A stretch of 64,000 bases of DNA from Aurantiacibacter luteus. Lineage in GTDB: Bacteria; Pseudomonadota; Alphaproteobacteria; Sphingomonadales; Sphingomonadaceae. How positions within the stretch are numbered: position 1 is the first letter of the stretch; every line of letters begins with the position of its first letter. Made by a program: the position numbers and the translations under genes. The notes beneath the pieces are model-generated. The model was not told where the DNA came from. It worked only from the letters and a program-made list of their open reading frames with translations, and ran no database searches. Below, one piece after another: positions 42,359 through 50,710 of this stretch. The DNA lies in assembly GCF_001010945.1 (NCBI RefSeq), contig NZ_LBHB01000002.1:620001-684000 (forward strand). Reading direction: 5' to 3'.

Positions 42359-42721
42359 ATGAGCAATGTCGACACCCGCCAGGTAGGCCGCGACAGCCTG
42401 TTCCTGCTGGCGCAGGTGAAGGTGGACGGCAAATTCCAGCCGGGCCGGGTCAAGGTCCGCAACCTTTCCGCCGGCGGCATGATGGCCGAAGGCGAGATCG
42501 AAGCCATGCGCGGCGCGCGCATCGAGGTGGAACTGCGCGGCATCGGCTGGGTGCTGGGATCGGTCGCCTGGGTCCAGGGCAACCGCATCGGCATCGCCTT
42601 CGTCGACGAGATCGATCCCCTGCTCGCCCGCGCGCCGGTGGTGGGCTCGACGGTGCAGTATGATTCGGAAGGCCGCCGCATCGGTGCCGACCACGCCGAG
42701 CTGGGCATCCGCAAGATCTGA
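42359..42721 (+). CDS. PilZ-domain protein
   Basis: The 120-residue protein has a PilZ-type barrel: VKVDGKFQPGRVKVRNLSAGGMMAEGEIEAMRGARIEVELRGIG. The NLSAGGM loop corresponds to the DxSxxG c-di-GMP motif with Asp replaced by Asn, and the upstream RxxxR motif is not clean, so ligand binding may be weak. The ATG at 42359 has GGAAA before it; a GTG nine bases upstream is possible. Confidence 0.82.
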   Translation: MSNVDTRQVGRDSLFLLAQVKVDGKFQPGRVKVRNLSAGGMMAEGEIEAMRGARIEVELRGIGWVLGSVAWVQGNRIGIAFVDEIDPLLARAPVVGSTVQYDSEGRRIGADHAELGIRKI

Positions 42722-42787
42722 CCTTGGCAACGGGCGACAGGGGTTTTCGTTGAAGCCCCCGCCGCTCCGTCCTATCCCCCGGCGCGG

Positions 42788-44275
42788 ATGACCGCCCGCG
42801 CCCTCCTTGCCGCCCTCACCCTGGCGACCGCGACCCTGGTCGCAGGCTGCGGCTCGGGCGACGACGGCACGCTCGATATCGCCGTGATCGGCAGCGAGAA
42901 CGAGGTCTACGACGATGGCCTGCGCCTGTCCGCCGGAGCGCAGCACTTGCGCGCGGCGACCGAGAGCGGGCTCGTCGCCTTCGACGCGGCGGGCGAGGTC
43001 GTACCCGCGCTGGCGGAACGCTGGATCGTCACCGACGACGGCAAGAGCTTCATCTTCCGCCTGCGCGACGGCAGCTGGCCCGATGGCAGCCCGATCACCG
43101 CCGCCAGCGCCAAGACCCTGCTCGACCGCGCCCTGGCCGGGCTGGAGGGCACTTCGCTGGGAGAGGATCTGGCGCCGGTGGAAGAGGTGCGGGCGATGGC
43201 CGGTCGGGTGATCGAGATCCGCCTCGCCGGTCCCGAACCCTATTTCCTGCAATTGCTCGCCCAGCCCGAACTGGCCCTGCGCCATTCGGGCGGCGGAACG
43301 GGCCCCATGGCGCTGGACCGCGGCGAGGCCACCGCGCTGCTCGCGCTCAAGCCGCCGCCCGATCGCGGCCTGCCGGTCGAGGAGGGCTGGCAGGAGGACG
43401 TGCGCGACCTGCGCATCAGGGTCTCTGACGCGCGCGAGGCCATCGCCATGTTCGATGCAGGCGAGGTCGACCTCGTCGTCGGCGGCACGCTGGGTGACCT
43501 GCCGCTGGTCGAGACCGGGCCGCTGAGTTCGGGCACGCTGCGCATCGATTCCACCTTCGGTCTGTTCGGCCTGATGGTGCGCCGCGAGGAAGGGCTGCTC
43601 GGCAACACCGGCGTGCGCGAGGGGCTGGCGATGGCGATCGACCGCGCCGACATCGTCGCGCAGTTCAACATCGGCGGATGGACCGCGACGACGCGCCCCG
43701 TCACCCCCGGCCTGCCCGGCGATCCCGGCCTGGTGGCCGAACGCTGGGCGGACGAGCCGATCGAGGCGCGGCGGGCCGAGGCGGCGGCGCGCATCGCTTC
43801 CTGGCGGCGACAGTTCGGGCAGGGCGATATCGCCGCGCCCACCCGCCTGACGCTGTGGCTGCCCGAAGGGCCCGGCTGGGACCTGCTGCTCGGCAACCTT
43901 GCGGGGCAGCTTCGCGAGGTCGGCGTCGAGCTCCAGCGCGCCCAGACGCGCGAGGCGGCGGACATGGTGCTGGTCGACCGGGTGGCCCGATACCCCGCGC
44001 CGCGCTGGTTCCTCGGCCAGTTCGCCTGTCGCCTGCGCGTGGGCCTGTGCAGCGAGAGCGTGGACGCGATGGTCGCGCAGGCCGCCGCCCAGCCCGACCC
44101 GGCGGTGCGCGCCACGATGATGGCGCAGGCCGAGGCCGAACTGACGCTCGCCAACGTGTTCATCCCCATCGCCGCCCCGCTGCGCTGGTCGCTGGCGCGC
44201 GGGCGGGTCACCGGCTTCGCGCCCAACCCCTACGCCTTCCATCCCTTGCCGCCGCTCGCGGAAATTCCCAGATAG
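42788..44275 (+). CDS. Peptide/nickel-type ABC transporter substrate-binding lipoprotein
   Basis: The 495-residue product has a lipoprotein signal (LATATLVAGCGSG) and the family 5 solute-binding fold: VVPALAERWIVTDDGKSFIFRLRDGSWPDGSPITAASAKTLLDRAL, and a late GVREGLAMAIDRADIVAQFN. No permease or ATPase gene is nearby, so it is either an orphan partner of a distant transporter or has another role. Its expected substrate is a peptide, but this is open. Confidence 0.85.
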   Translation: MTARALLAALTLATATLVAGCGSGDDGTLDIAVIGSENEVYDDGLRLSAGAQHLRAATESGLVAFDAAGEVVPALAERWIVTDDGKSFIFRLRDGSWPDGSPITAASAKTLLDRALAGLEGTSLGEDLAPVEEVRAMAGRVIEIRLAGPEPYFLQLLAQPELALRHSGGGTGPMALDRGEATALLALKPPPDRGLPVEEGWQEDVRDLRIRVSDAREAIAMFDAGEVDLVVGGTLGDLPLVETGPLSSGTLRIDSTFGLFGLMVRREEGLLGNTGVREGLAMAIDRADIVAQFNIGGWTATTRPVTPGLPGDPGLVAERWADEPIEARRAEAAARIASWRRQFGQGDIAAPTRLTLWLPEGPGWDLLLGNLAGQLREVGVELQRAQTREAADMVLVDRVARYPAPRWFLGQFACRLRVGLCSESVDAMVAQAAAQPDPAVRATMMAQAEAELTLANVFIPIAAPLRWSLARGRVTGFAPNPYAFHPLPPLAEIPR

Positions 44276-44296
44276 CGTTCGAGAGGATCAGTCGCG

Positions 44297-44728
44297 ATGG
44301 ACCAGCCAGACCCCCTCAAGGCCGCCCGCCCGCAGCCGCTGGGATTGGACCTGCCGCTGGGCAGGGACGCGGCGGCCGTCCGCCGCCGGATCGAGGCGAT
44401 GGAGCACGTGCTCGAGCGCAGCTTCACGATCCCCGGCCTCGGCCGTCCGGTCGGCCTCGACGCGGTCTTCGGCCTGATCCCCGTGGCGGGCGATGCCATC
44501 GCGATGGCCATGGGCGCGTGGATCGTGTGGGAAGCGCGCAACCTCGGCCTACCGAAGTGGAAGCTGCTGCGCATGGCGGGCAACGTCGCCTTCGACAGCG
44601 CGGTCGGCGCGGTGCCGGTGGTGGGCGACGTGTTCGACTTCATGTTCCGCTCGAACACGAAGAACCTGAAGATTGTGAAGAAGCACCTCGACCGCCACCA
44701 TCCCGAGACCCGCGTGATCGAGCAGTAG
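44297..44728 (+). CDS. DUF4112 membrane protein
   Basis: The 143-residue protein has the DUF4112 signature: RIEAMEHVLERSFTIPGLGRPVGLDAVFGLIPVAGDAIAMAMGAWIV, then GNVAFDSAVGAVPVVGDVFDFMFRSNTKNLKIVKKHL. Two hydrophobic segments suggest a small inner-membrane protein. The function is unknown. It sits between the substrate-binding protein and kynA, 21 and 36 nt from them. Confidence 0.88.
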   Translation: MDQPDPLKAARPQPLGLDLPLGRDAAAVRRRIEAMEHVLERSFTIPGLGRPVGLDAVFGLIPVAGDAIAMAMGAWIVWEARNLGLPKWKLLRMAGNVAFDSAVGAVPVVGDVFDFMFRSNTKNLKIVKKHLDRHHPETRVIEQ

Positions 44729-44764
44729 TTTCATATGCGACGAGGCGGCGCTAGGGTCGCCTGC

Positions 44765-45553
44765 ATGAGCGACGTCACCTATTCCTCCTACCTCGACCTC
44801 GACCGCGTGCTGTCCGCGCAGCATCCGGCGAGCGGGGCGCACGACGAGTTTCTGTTCATCATCGTCCACCAGGCGAGCGAGCTGTGGCTCAAGCTCTGCC
44901 TGCACGAGCTGGAGGCGGCGCGCGAGCTGATCGTGGCCGACACCCTCGCGCCTGCCTTCAAGATGCTCGCCCGCGTGGCGCAGGCGCAGCGCCAGCTGAT
45001 TTCCAGCTGGGACGTGCTGGCGACGATGACCCCGCACGACTATTCGCAGTTGCGCCCGCACCTCGGCGGATCGAGCGGGTTCCAGTCGGCGCAATACCGG
45101 TTGATGGAATTCATCCTCGGCGGCCGCAACCCCGACCACGTGACCATGCACGAGGCGACGCCGGAGGTGGCCGCGAAGCTGCGCGCCGAACTCGCCCGGC
45201 CCAGCCTCTACGGCGAGGTGCTTCGTCTGCTGAGGCGGCGCGGCTTCGCCATACCTGACGGGCTGGTCGAGGGACGGCTTGAAGGCCCGCACGAGCCGAT
45301 CGCCGAAGTCACCGCCGCCTGGGCCGGGGTCTACCGCGATCCGCAGCGGTACTGGGACCTCTACGAACTGGCGGAGAAGCTGGTCGACCTCGAATACCAT
45401 TTCCAGCGCTGGCGCTTCGGCCACCTGAAGACGGTCGAGCGCATCATCGGCTTCAAGCGCGGCACCGGCGGTACGGCGGGCGTGCCCTATCTCGAGAGCG
45501 TGCTGAAGCTGGGGTTCTTCCCCGAACTGCTGGCGGTGAGGACCGAGCTGTGA
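44765..45553 (+). CDS. kynA: Tryptophan 2,3-dioxygenase
   Basis: The 262-residue heme enzyme opens the indole ring of tryptophan to give N-formylkynurenine. Motifs: HDEFLFIIVHQASELWLKLCLHEL near the N-terminus (heme pocket), SSGFQSAQYRLMEF, and the proximal-His segment WRFGHLKTVERIIGFKRGTGGTAGVPYL. The GxxR of many homologues is replaced by Gly-His-Leu around the His, a minor change. It overlaps kynU (GTGA). Confidence 0.92.
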   Translation: MSDVTYSSYLDLDRVLSAQHPASGAHDEFLFIIVHQASELWLKLCLHELEAARELIVADTLAPAFKMLARVAQAQRQLISSWDVLATMTPHDYSQLRPHLGGSSGFQSAQYRLMEFILGGRNPDHVTMHEATPEVAAKLRAELARPSLYGEVLRLLRRRGFAIPDGLVEGRLEGPHEPIAEVTAAWAGVYRDPQRYWDLYELAEKLVDLEYHFQRWRFGHLKTVERIIGFKRGTGGTAGVPYLESVLKLGFFPELLAVRTEL

Positions 45554-46776
45554 CGGATTTCGCTGCCGAAGCCGCGCGCCTCGATGCCGCCGATCCGCTG
45601 GCGAAGTGGCGGGCCGAATTCCTGCTCGACGAAGGGGTCGCCTACCTCGACGGCAACTCGCTAGGCGCACTACCCAGGGCGACCCCCGACCGGCTCGCCG
45701 AGGTCGTGCGGCAGGAGTGGGGCAAGGGTCTCATCGGCAGCTGGAACAGCGCGAACTGGATTGGCCTGCCGCAGAAGCTAGGCACCATGATCGCCCCGCT
45801 GATCGGCGCGGGAGGCCACGAGGTCATCGCGGCGGACAGCGTCTCGGTGAACCTGTTCAAGCTCATCGCCGCGGCGCTCGCCATGCGTCCGGGCCGCAAG
45901 GTGGTGCTGAGCGAGCCGGGGAATTTCCCCACCGATCTCTACATGGTGCAGGGGCTGGAGGCACAGGGGCTGGCCGAGCGGCGGCTGGCCGGACGCGATG
46001 CTGTCGCCGACGCCCTGGACGACGACGTCGCCCTGCTGATGCTGACCCACGTCCACTACAAGACCGGCGCGATGTTCGACATGGCGGCGCTGACCGCCAA
46101 GGCGCACGAGGCGGGCGCGCTGGTGCTGTGGGACCTGTCGCACTCTGCGGGCGCGGTACCGGTGGACCTCAACGGCGCGGGCGCGGATTTCGCCGTCGGA
46201 TGCGGGTACAAGTACTTGAACGGCGGGCCCGGCGCCCCCGCCTTTGCCTATGTTGCGGAGCGGCTTCACGATGCGCTCCAGCAACCGCTCAGCGGCTGGA
46301 TGGGTCACGCGCGGCCTTTCGCTTTCGACGACGACTATGCGTCCGCGCCGGGCGTCGATCGCCTGCTCTGCGGCACTCCGCCGATCCTCGGGCTCAGCGC
46401 TCTGCAAATCGGCGTCAACCTGATGGCGAAGATCGGCATGGAGGCGCTGGTCGCCAAGAGCCGCCAGCTGTCCGAATTCACCCGCGCCGCGATGGCCGGG
46501 CACGTTCCCGAACTCGTGTGCATCTCCCCGGAAGACCCGGCCATGCGCGGCAGCCAGCTCAGCTATCGCCACGACCATGCCTACGAGCTGTGCCAGGCCC
46601 TGATCGCCCGCCGCGTCATCGGCGACTTCCGCGCCCCCGACGTGCTGCGCCTCGGTTTCGCGCCGGCCTACGTGAGTTTCGCCGATTGCTGGCGCGCGGT
46701 CAGCGAACTGCGCGACATTCTCGACAGCGGAGAATGGCAAAAGCCGGAATACGCCGAACGGGCGACGGTCACCTGA
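45550..46776 (+). CDS. kynU: Kynureninase
   Basis: The 408-residue PLP enzyme cleaves kynurenine to anthranilate and alanine. Seen motifs: AYLDGNSLGALPRATPDRL, DLSHSAGAVPVDLNGAGADFAVGCGYKYLNGGPGAPAF (PLP lysine in YKYLN), and SQLSYRHDHAYELCQALIARRVIGDFRAPDVLRLGFAPAYVSF. The GTG start overlaps the kynA stop. Kynurenine formamidase, which links the two steps, is not in the window. Confidence 0.93.
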   Translation: MTDFAAEAARLDAADPLAKWRAEFLLDEGVAYLDGNSLGALPRATPDRLAEVVRQEWGKGLIGSWNSANWIGLPQKLGTMIAPLIGAGGHEVIAADSVSVNLFKLIAAALAMRPGRKVVLSEPGNFPTDLYMVQGLEAQGLAERRLAGRDAVADALDDDVALLMLTHVHYKTGAMFDMAALTAKAHEAGALVLWDLSHSAGAVPVDLNGAGADFAVGCGYKYLNGGPGAPAFAYVAERLHDALQQPLSGWMGHARPFAFDDDYASAPGVDRLLCGTPPILGLSALQIGVNLMAKIGMEALVAKSRQLSEFTRAAMAGHVPELVCISPEDPAMRGSQLSYRHDHAYELCQALIARRVIGDFRAPDVLRLGFAPAYVSFADCWRAVSELRDILDSGEWQKPEYAERATVT

Positions 46777-46779
46777 GCC

Positions 46780-47265
46780 TTGAAGTGGCGTGCGCTCATT
46801 TTGCCGGCGCTGCTGCTCGGCGGATCGACCGCCTACATTCTCTCCGATTCCGTAGCCATGAAACTGGCCTACCAGCCGGTCCCCGCCACGGTTACGGCGC
46901 TGCAACGCGAGTGCATGTGGCACGATGATGGCGACACGGCGGTGGGCCGCAACGGCGCCAACATGGGTCGAGCACGCAAGACAGTTCGCTTCGCATGCGA
47001 CGGTGCAAGACCGCCGCGCCCCGGCGGCACCCGCTACGAGGAACGCTGGACCGTCGCCTATCGCTTCCGCTCGCGGATCGATGGGCAGGATTACGAGGGC
47101 CGCTGGACCCGGATGAACCCGCCCGAAACGCTTTTCGAGGACGACCTGCGGGTCGGCGGCCCCGTCACCGTGCGCGAGCATCGCAGCCGTGCGGGCGAAG
47201 CAAGATGCGATTGCCCTTTCACGTCGCCCGGCCTTAACGGCGAGCGGGGGGACGTAATGAAGTGA
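46780..47265 (+). CDS. Hypothetical membrane-anchored protein
   Basis: The 161-residue product has one N-terminal hydrophobic helix and a soluble beta-rich part with four cysteines (ECMWHDD, RFACDG, RCDCPFT). The frame begins with TTG at 46780, 4 nt after kynU, with no good ribosome site, so the start is uncertain. I recognise no family; the layout recalls small DUF3592-type proteins. Confidence 0.5.
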   Translation: MKWRALILPALLLGGSTAYILSDSVAMKLAYQPVPATVTALQRECMWHDDGDTAVGRNGANMGRARKTVRFACDGARPPRPGGTRYEERWTVAYRFRSRIDGQDYEGRWTRMNPPETLFEDDLRVGGPVTVREHRSRAGEARCDCPFTSPGLNGERGDVMK

Positions 47266-47275
47266 TGGCGAGGAG

Positions 47276-47884
47276 CTAGTCCTCCAGCTCGATGTCCCAG
47301 TACAGCCAGTCGCGCCAGGTTTCGTGGAGGTAATTCGGCGGGAAGCTGCGGCCCTGTTGCTGGAGCTGCCAGCTGGTCGGGCGGATGGGCTCGTACTGCA
47401 GTCGCATGCCGGCCTGCTTGGGGGTGCGGCCGCCCTTCTTCATGTTGCACGGGGCGCAGGCAGTGGCGATGTTTTCCCAACTGGTCTTGCCGCCCAATCG
47501 CCGGGGCAGGACGTGGTCGTAGGTCAGCTCCCGCTGGCTCCCGCAGTACTGGCAGGCGAAGCGATCGCGCAGGAACAGGTTGAAGCGGGTGAAGGCGGGA
47601 AACTGGCTGGGCTTCACGTACTGACGCAGCGCGATGACGCTGGGCACCTTCATGTCGAGGCTCTGCGAGTGCACCGCCCGGTCGTAGCTCGCCACGATGT
47701 CCACCCGCTCCAGGAACACCGCCTTGATCGCGGTCTGCCAAGGCCACAGGCTGAGCGGGTAATAGGAGAGCGGGGTGTAGTCGGCGTTGAGCACCAGCGC
47801 CGGGCAGCTTTCCAGCGCGCGCAGCGGGTCGCCCTCGGCGCTGCGGAAAACCGCGGTCCTTTCGATCAGATCGGCCTTGAACAC
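47276..47884 (-). CDS. HNH endonuclease-family protein
   Basis: The ~202-residue protein has ESCPALVLNADYTPLSYYPLSLWPWQ and the HNH core: CQYCG, LTYDHVLPRRLGGKTSWENIATACAPCNMKKGGRTP (His-Asn-His with zinc CxxC). This standard bacterial family is widely chromosomal and not obviously mobile; the target is unknown. I start at the GTG at 47884 (VFKADLIERTAVF), preceded by GGAAGGGG, because the upstream frame shows no domain. Confidence 0.82.
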   Translation of the reverse strand: MFKADLIERTAVFRSAEGDPLRALESCPALVLNADYTPLSYYPLSLWPWQTAIKAVFLERVDIVASYDRAVHSQSLDMKVPSVIALRQYVKPSQFPAFTRFNLFLRDRFACQYCGSQRELTYDHVLPRRLGGKTSWENIATACAPCNMKKGGRTPKQAGMRLQYEPIRPTSWQLQQQGRSFPPNYLHETWRDWLYWDIELED

Positions 47885-48008
47885 GTCGTGGCACCCCTTC
47901 CGATTGACGGTGAGAATGCCATGGCACCCTTCTGCGTCAACCCGGTTACGCGCAGCCTTTCCACAGGCTTGTCCCCATGCAGGCCGCGCGGCATGGTGAC
48001 GCCCGCCC

Positions 48009-48866
48009 ATGATCGTCACCCGCTTCGCCCCCAGTCCCAACGGTTCGCTGCACCTCGGCCATGCCTACAGCGCCATCACCGCGCACGACCTGGCGCGAGA
48101 AGCGGGCGGGCGGTTCCTGCTCAGGATCGAGGACATCGACGGAGCCCGCTCGCGCCCCGAACTCGCCGACGAGTTCCGCCGCGATCTCGAGTGGCTGGGG
48201 CTGGAGTGGGACGAGGTGCCGGCGCAGAGCACCCGCCTTGCCAGCTACGAGGCGGCGGCTGCACGACTTGTCGACATGGGCCTCCTCTACCCGTGCACCT
48301 GCACCCGCGCCGAGATCGAGGCGCTCGCCCCGCGCATCGGCGCGCAGGGGGCGATCTATCCCGGCACCTGCAAGGGTCTGGCGCACGATCCGGCTCGCCC
48401 GGCGGCATGGCGGCTCGACCTCGCGGCGGCGATGGACCGTGCCGGGCCGCTGACCTGGGATGACGCGCTGGCGGGCACGCAGGCGGTCGACCCGCGCGAG
48501 TTCGGCGATGTCGTGCTGGTGCGAAAGGACGCGCCCGCCAGCTACCACCTCGCCGCCACATTGGACGATGCCGCCGATGGCGTCACGCTGGTGACGCGCG
48601 GGATGGACCTGTTCCACGCCAGCCACGTGCACCGGATGTTGCAAGAGCTGCTCGGCCTGCCGGTGCCCGGCTGGCATCACCACGAACTGCTGCTGGACGA
48701 GAGCGGGCAAAAGCTCGCCAAGACCCGCGGCTCGGGAGAGCGAGGGTTCGGGCTGGCGGCCCGGCGCATGGCGGGTGAGGACGGGCGCGCGCTGGCAGAC
48801 CGGCTTCGCACGGGCGAAATGCCGTCTGGCATCGGCTTGTCGCAGTGCCTACATAGCGAGACATGA
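48009..48866 (+). CDS. gluQ: Glutamyl-Q tRNA(Asp) synthetase
   Basis: The 285-residue GluRS paralogue lacks the anticodon domain and glutamylates queuosine in tRNA-Asp. Motifs: FAPSPNGSLHLGHAYSA (HIGH), LLRIEDIDGAR, the zinc cysteines CTCTRAEI and YPGTCKG, and QKLAKTRGS (KMSKS equivalent). Its partner pathway step QueC is at 12.2 kb. Its stop overlaps the next start (ATGA). Confidence 0.93.
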   Translation: MIVTRFAPSPNGSLHLGHAYSAITAHDLAREAGGRFLLRIEDIDGARSRPELADEFRRDLEWLGLEWDEVPAQSTRLASYEAAAARLVDMGLLYPCTCTRAEIEALAPRIGAQGAIYPGTCKGLAHDPARPAAWRLDLAAAMDRAGPLTWDDALAGTQAVDPREFGDVVLVRKDAPASYHLAATLDDAADGVTLVTRGMDLFHASHVHRMLQELLGLPVPGWHHHELLLDESGQKLAKTRGSGERGFGLAARRMAGEDGRALADRLRTGEMPSGIGLSQCLHSET

Positions 48867-49090
48867 ACACGCTCCTCGTCATCGTCATCGTCATCCTCGC
48901 GATCATGGTCGTGGTCTCGCTGGTGCGCGGCATCGTCGCCTTCCTGCAGACCACCAAGATCGACCTCGAAGGCGGCGGCGCGAACATGGAGGAACTCCAG
49001 ATGCGCCAGAACAAGGCCATGTTCGCGCGCATCAAGTACCAGGCCGCCGCGATCCTCGTGGTGGCGGTTCTGCTGGCGATGAATAGTTGA
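48863..49090 (+). CDS. HIG1-like two-helix membrane protein
   Basis: The 75-residue protein has two hydrophobic helices (NTLLVIVIVILAIMVVVSLVRGIVAFL and AAAILVVAVLLAMN) joined by a short polar loop with MRQNKAMFARIKYQ, the HIG1-domain signature (respiratory complex-associated proteins). The family suits a respiratory-chain role, but nothing local confirms it. It overlaps gluQ by 4 nt. Confidence 0.72.
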   Translation: MNTLLVIVIVILAIMVVVSLVRGIVAFLQTTKIDLEGGGANMEELQMRQNKAMFARIKYQAAAILVVAVLLAMNS

Positions 49091-49261
49091 AGTAGGGGGC
49101 TGGCAGGCACCGACCGGTCCGCGACCAGCGAACCGCAAGGGCGACCGCCCGCCCGCAGCGGGCACGCAGGCCGAAATTTTCTCTGGGCGGAGTGCGTCTA
49201 GCGAGGGAGTCGCAGACGGCGCGTAGCGCCACCCGAGCGCGGAGGCGGGAGCGAAAAACAA
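49091..49261 (+). repeat. Copy of the two-hairpin repeat in the leader of the adenosyltransferase gene
   Basis: The gap of 171 nt holds no gene. Hairpin 1 is GCAA (49135-49138), stem GGGC/GCCC (49139-49142 with 49147-49150), loop GACC, GCCCGCAG (49151-49158). GCGAGG lies at 49201-49206 and hairpin 2 (GGCGC-GTA-GCGCC) at 49218-49230. It ends 31 nt before the next start. No cobalamin riboswitch is recognisable, though the gene is cobalamin-related. Confidence 0.78.
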
Positions 49262-49828
49262 ATGGTAAAGCTCAACAAGATCTACACGCGCACCGGAGAC
49301 GACGGCACGACGGGCCTCGTCGATGGCTCCCGCCTGCCCAAGCATGCCTTGCGGCTGGAGGCGGTTGGCGCGGTCGACGAGGCGAACGCGGCGCTCGGCC
49401 TCGCGGTGCTGGCACTGGACGGCGACTGGCGCGGCGACGTGGTGCGTTTGCAGAACGACCTGTTCGATCTCGGTGCCGACCTTGCGACGCCCGGAGACGA
49501 TTTCGCGCCTTCGGAGATGGTGCTGCGGATCGTGCCCGCGCAGGTGGACTGGATCGAGGGGCGCATCGATGCCGCGAACGAAACGCTCGAGCCGCTAACC
49601 AGCTTCATCCTGCCCGGAGGCAGCGAGGCGTCCGCGCGGCTGCACCTCGCCCGCACCGCCGCGCGGCGCGCCGAGCGGGCCATGACCGCGCTGGCCGAGG
49701 CCGAGCCGGTCAATCCCGCCGCGCTCGCCTTCATCAACCGGCTGTCGGATTACCTCTTCGTGCTCTGCCGCGCGGTGAACGACGGCGGCCGGGCCGACGT
49801 GCTGTGGAAGCCGGGCGCGAACAGGTAA
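49262..49828 (+). CDS. Cob(I)yrinic acid a,c-diamide adenosyltransferase (PduO/CobA2 type)
   Basis: The 188-residue trimeric four-helix enzyme makes adenosylcobalamin. N-terminal KIYTRTGDDGTTGLVDGSR is the ATP site; VGAVDEANAALGLAV, FILPGGSEASARLHLARTAARRAERAM and FINRLSDYLFVLCRAVN complete the PduO-type signature. No other cobalamin genes are close by. A dispersed repeat lies in its leader. Confidence 0.93.
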   Translation: MVKLNKIYTRTGDDGTTGLVDGSRLPKHALRLEAVGAVDEANAALGLAVLALDGDWRGDVVRLQNDLFDLGADLATPGDDFAPSEMVLRIVPAQVDWIEGRIDAANETLEPLTSFILPGGSEASARLHLARTAARRAERAMTALAEAEPVNPAALAFINRLSDYLFVLCRAVNDGGRADVLWKPGANR

Positions 49829-49877
49829 CGGGAACGCGACTCCCACGCCCGCCGTTGAGGCGGCGAAGGAGTTCACC

Positions 49878-50234
49878 ATGACCGATACCAAGCATACCGA
49901 CGCCCCCGAGAGCCAGGAACAGCGCCAGGCCGACCTCGCGCCCGAAACGCACAACGACGAACAGGACGATCACCGCAGCCAGGCGCAGCAGGTGGCCGAG
50001 GATGCGCGCAACACCGCCGTGCTCGGCAGCCCGACCGAGAGCGAGAAGGGGCCGAACAGCTCCGAGGTGATGGGCGATTCCACGCAGGACACGGTCGATC
50101 ACATGCGCGACATGGAAAGCTCGGGCCGGATCGACATGGGCGCCTACGAGGGCGAGCCCAACATGGACGACAACGAGGGCAAGTACGGCGAGGCCAACAA
50201 GCTCGACAAGGACCTGCCCTCCGAAGGCGAATAG
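49878..50234 (+). CDS. Small acidic, disordered protein
   Basis: The 118-residue hydrophilic protein is rich in Asp, Glu, Asn, Gln and Ser with no hydrophobic core (DTKHTDAPESQEQRQADLAPETHNDEQDD ... GKYGEANKLDKDLPSEGE). It resembles stress-related disordered proteins, but I do not recognise it. The ATG at 49878 follows AAGGAG. It is convergent with the DUF202 gene, 3 nt apart. Confidence 0.6.
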   Translation: MTDTKHTDAPESQEQRQADLAPETHNDEQDDHRSQAQQVAEDARNTAVLGSPTESEKGPNSSEVMGDSTQDTVDHMRDMESSGRIDMGAYEGEPNMDDNEGKYGEANKLDKDLPSEGE

Positions 50235-50237
50235 GCC

Positions 50238-50654
50238 CTAGGCGCCCACCTGCCCGTCGCTGAGCACCCAGAAGGCGACGAGCAGGAGGAGCGCGCCTGC
50301 CGCCACGGAATAGCTGATCAGCTTGATGTTCGGCATCTTCGGCGAATCCACCGCATGGCTCGAGAGGCGAGCGAAAGCCCGGCACGCCCGCCGCTCCGCG
50401 CCAAGAGCGAAGAGGACCGCCAAGAGCAGGAACATGCTGGCGATGGCCTTGGCCAGCCAAGGCGGGTCGAACTCGCCGAACAGCGCGCGAAAGCCCACGC
50501 CGATAGCAATGGCGGCAAATGCGGTGCGCATCCATCCCGCGAATGTACGTTCCAGCGCCATGATGGTGCGATCCTCAGCCCAGTCGGTGCGGCTCTCGGC
50601 CCAACGGGTAGATTCGTCGCGGTTGTCGTCTTCGGCGGGATCGTCTTGGGCCAT
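50238..50654 (-). CDS. DUF202 (YidH-type) membrane protein
   Basis: The 138-residue protein has the DUF202 layout: acidic N-terminus, DRTIMALERTFAGWMRTAFAAIAIGVGFRALF, a central helix and a C-terminal helix (LISYSVAAGALLLLVAFWVL). It is an inner-membrane protein of unknown function. It lies downstream of mutS on the same strand, 56 nt away. Confidence 0.87.
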   Translation of the reverse strand: MAQDDPAEDDNRDESTRWAESRTDWAEDRTIMALERTFAGWMRTAFAAIAIGVGFRALFGEFDPPWLAKAIASMFLLLAVLFALGAERRACRAFARLSSHAVDSPKMPNIKLISYSVAAGALLLLVAFWVLSDGQVGA

Positions 50655-50710
50655 GAGGCAAACCTAACGGCTGGGCGCAGCGGCGCAACCGGGCGCGCGA
50701 GCAAGGATTG

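Noticed and set aside
47955-47970. TTTCCACAGG string resembling a DnaA box near gluQ
   Set aside because: It is a single imperfect match without an A+T-rich stretch or further boxes, so no origin is supported.
49091-49261. Cobalamin riboswitch before the adenosyltransferase gene
   Set aside because: No conserved core (GCCACTG box) is present; the structure there is the dispersed repeat.
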